NCBI GenBank assembly: GCA_021785315.1
Contig: JAJYFX010000120.1
Span: 1-6,137 of the forward strand
DNA length: 6,137 bases
Direction of reading: 5' to 3'
Source of the DNA: Actinomycetes bacterium
Lineage (GTDB): Bacteria > Actinomycetota > Acidimicrobiia > Acidimicrobiales > Acidimicrobiaceae
The notes beneath the pieces are model-generated. The model did no database searches and was not told the origin of the DNA. It saw only the letters and a program-made list of their open reading frames with translations. Shown piece after piece: positions 4,972-6,137 of the stretch; the first letter of the stretch is position 1, and the number at the start of each line of letters is the position of its first letter. A program made the position numbers and the translations under genes.

Positions 4972-6137
4972 TCAGCCTTTCGACGCAGACGGCGTTTCGT
5001 GGATATGGGCATTGAACGACTCAAAATTACGAACCATTTCGGCTATTGAGTCACCGCCAAATTTGCGAACCGCTTCCGAGGCCAGAACCAGGGCAACCAT
5101 GGCCTCGGCTACCACGCCCATGGCAGGCACTGCCGTGACATCAGTGCGCTCCTTGAACGACACCGTCTCCTCCCTAGTCGCGACATCTACTGTCTTTATC
5201 ACAGGACGATTCAACGTTGAAAGTGGCTTCATCCATGCCGTTACAGCAATCAGCCCCCCCGTCGACATGCCGCCTTCAATACCCCCTGCCCTGACGGTAT
5301 CTCTCGCGTAGGTCTGGGTTTCAGGATCCCATCGGATCGAATCGTGCGCCTCCGAGCCCCGCAGGCCAGAAACGACATGGCCCTCGCCAATAGAAACTGC
5401 CTTGATAGCTTGGATGCTCATCAGCCCCTGTGCGATAAGGCCATCCAGCTTGCGATCCCAATGGACGTGGCTCCCAAGACCTATAGGGGCACCGAAAACG
5501 AGAACCTCAGCTGCTCCTCCCAAAGAATCTCCAGCCTTGGCAGCAGCTTTAATCTCTTCTATCATCGCCTCTTCAACGTCGGGATTGAAACAGCGCACCT
5601 TGGATTCGTCAATGGCCTCCAAGTCTGCGGGTCCGGGACGGGCAGCATCCCCTACAGTGACGCTTCCCAGCTGGACCACGTGAGAGATTATCGAAACGCC
5701 AAGCGTGGCCAACAATGCCTTCGCCAGGCAACCGGCCGCAGTGCGAGCGACGGTTTCGCGTGCAGACGCTCTCTCTAAAACGTCCCTGGCGTCATCGAAG
5801 CCGTATTTTTGCATTCCCACGAGATCGGCATGGCCCGGACGCGGTTGAGTCAAGATCTTCTCGGACCGACCCGGATCTGGGGACATCTCCTGTTCCCATT
5901 TCGGCCATTCCGTGTTTGCAATTTCCAATGCTACAGGTGACCCTAAAGTTCGTCCATGTCTAATTCCGGCGATGAGCGTCAGCTCGTCAGCTTCGAACTT
6001 CATCCGAGGCCCACGGCCATAACCCAGGCGTCTCCTGGCCAGCTCGCTTTGAATCTCCTCTTTCCGGATTTCCAAGCCTGCTGGAAGTCCTTCAACAATA
6101 ACCACTAGGCCTTTGCCGTGCGATTCACCGGCCGTAA
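4972..6137 (-). CDS. aroC: Chorismate synthase (5' end cut by window edge)
   Basis: This enzyme makes chorismate from 5-enolpyruvylshikimate-3-phosphate, the last step of the shikimate pathway, and needs reduced FMN. The frame is open to the right edge and shows 387 residues; the visible part begins TAGESHGKG, so only about five or six residues are missing compared with the usual M-L-R-Y/W-L/I-TAGESHG start. The GTG at 6105 is therefore an internal codon and not the start. Signature regions in the visible numbering: GESHG at 3-7 (catalytic H6), RRRLGYGRG at about 34-42, RPGHAD at 99-104 (H102, second conserved His), ERASARETVAR at 121-131, AGGIEGGMSTGG at about 283-294, and RTDVTAVPAMGVVAEAMVAL at 330-349 with D332. 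NTEWPKW and RTDVTAVPA match actinobacterial AroC rather than the E. coli form. It is followed at 110 nt by aroB on the same strand; its promoter lies outside the window. Confidence 0.97.
   Translation of the reverse strand, partial: TAGESHGKGLVVIVEGLPAGLEIRKEEIQSELARRRLGYGRGPRMKFEADELTLIAGIRHGRTLGSPVALEIANTEWPKWEQEMSPDPGRSEKILTQPRPGHADLVGMQKYGFDDARDVLERASARETVARTAAGCLAKALLATLGVSIISHVVQLGSVTVGDAARPGPADLEAIDESKVRCFNPDVEEAMIEEIKAAAKAGDSLGGAAEVLVFGAPIGLGSHVHWDRKLDGLIAQGLMSIQAIKAVSIGEGHVVSGLRGSEAHDSIRWDPETQTYARDTVRAGGIEGGMSTGGLIAVTAWMKPLSTLNRPVIKTVDVATREETVSFKERTDVTAVPAMGVVAEAMVALVLASEAVRKFGGDSIAEMVRNFESFNAHIHETPSASKG

Noticed and set aside
1..6137. Undescribed system, mobile element, CRISPR array, tRNA or rRNA
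   Set aside because: All longer reading frames are accounted for by known housekeeping families. I saw no repeat arrays, transposase or integrase sequence, target-site duplications or RNA gene cloverleafs.

Overview
The window is ordinary chromosomal housekeeping DNA at roughly 50% GC, almost fully coding. It most likely comes from an actinobacterium (Actinomycetota). Three things point there. The AroC and CtaB sequences carry wording typical of that phylum, for example RRRLGYGRG, NTEWPKW and RTDVTAVPA in AroC and the KPRIIELLLITTVP start of CtaB. The peptidase-efp-nusB order, with aroB and aroC next to it, matches the Mycobacterium tuberculosis aro-pepQ-efp-nusB locus. EF-P also has a PGKGG loop close to the PGKGP loop of the actinobacterial subfamily. 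The moderate GC would suit a lower-GC lineage such as the Acidimicrobiia, but that is a guess from gene flavour, not a placement.

Layout, left to right. (1) Positions 1-1268, minus strand: ctaB (heme O synthase) overlaps a downstream membrane-anchored TlpA/ResA-type thioredoxin that runs off the left edge. Together they look like a heme-copper oxidase assembly unit. (2) Positions 1269-1515: a 247-bp divergent spacer that must hold the outward promoters. (3) Positions 1516-3764, plus strand: an M24B Xaa-Pro peptidase, then efp behind its own good promoter, then nusB overlapping efp by 8 nt. A GC-rich hairpin terminator follows nusB. (4) Positions 3827-6137, minus strand, convergent with nusB: aroC (truncated by the right edge) followed by aroB, two shikimate-pathway enzymes. 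The aroK that usually sits between or beside them is absent.

The genes fall into three themes: respiratory cytochrome maturation (ctaB, tlpA-like), translation, transcription and peptide turnover (peptidase, EF-P, NusB), and aromatic amino-acid precursor synthesis (aroB, aroC). I found no mobile element, CRISPR array, RNA gene, phage or defence gene, and nothing that looks like an undescribed system. The points most worth checking are the flipped arrangement of the peptidase-efp-nusB block relative to aroC/aroB, the missing aroK, the EF-P loop variant, and an inverted repeat lying over the efp promoter.
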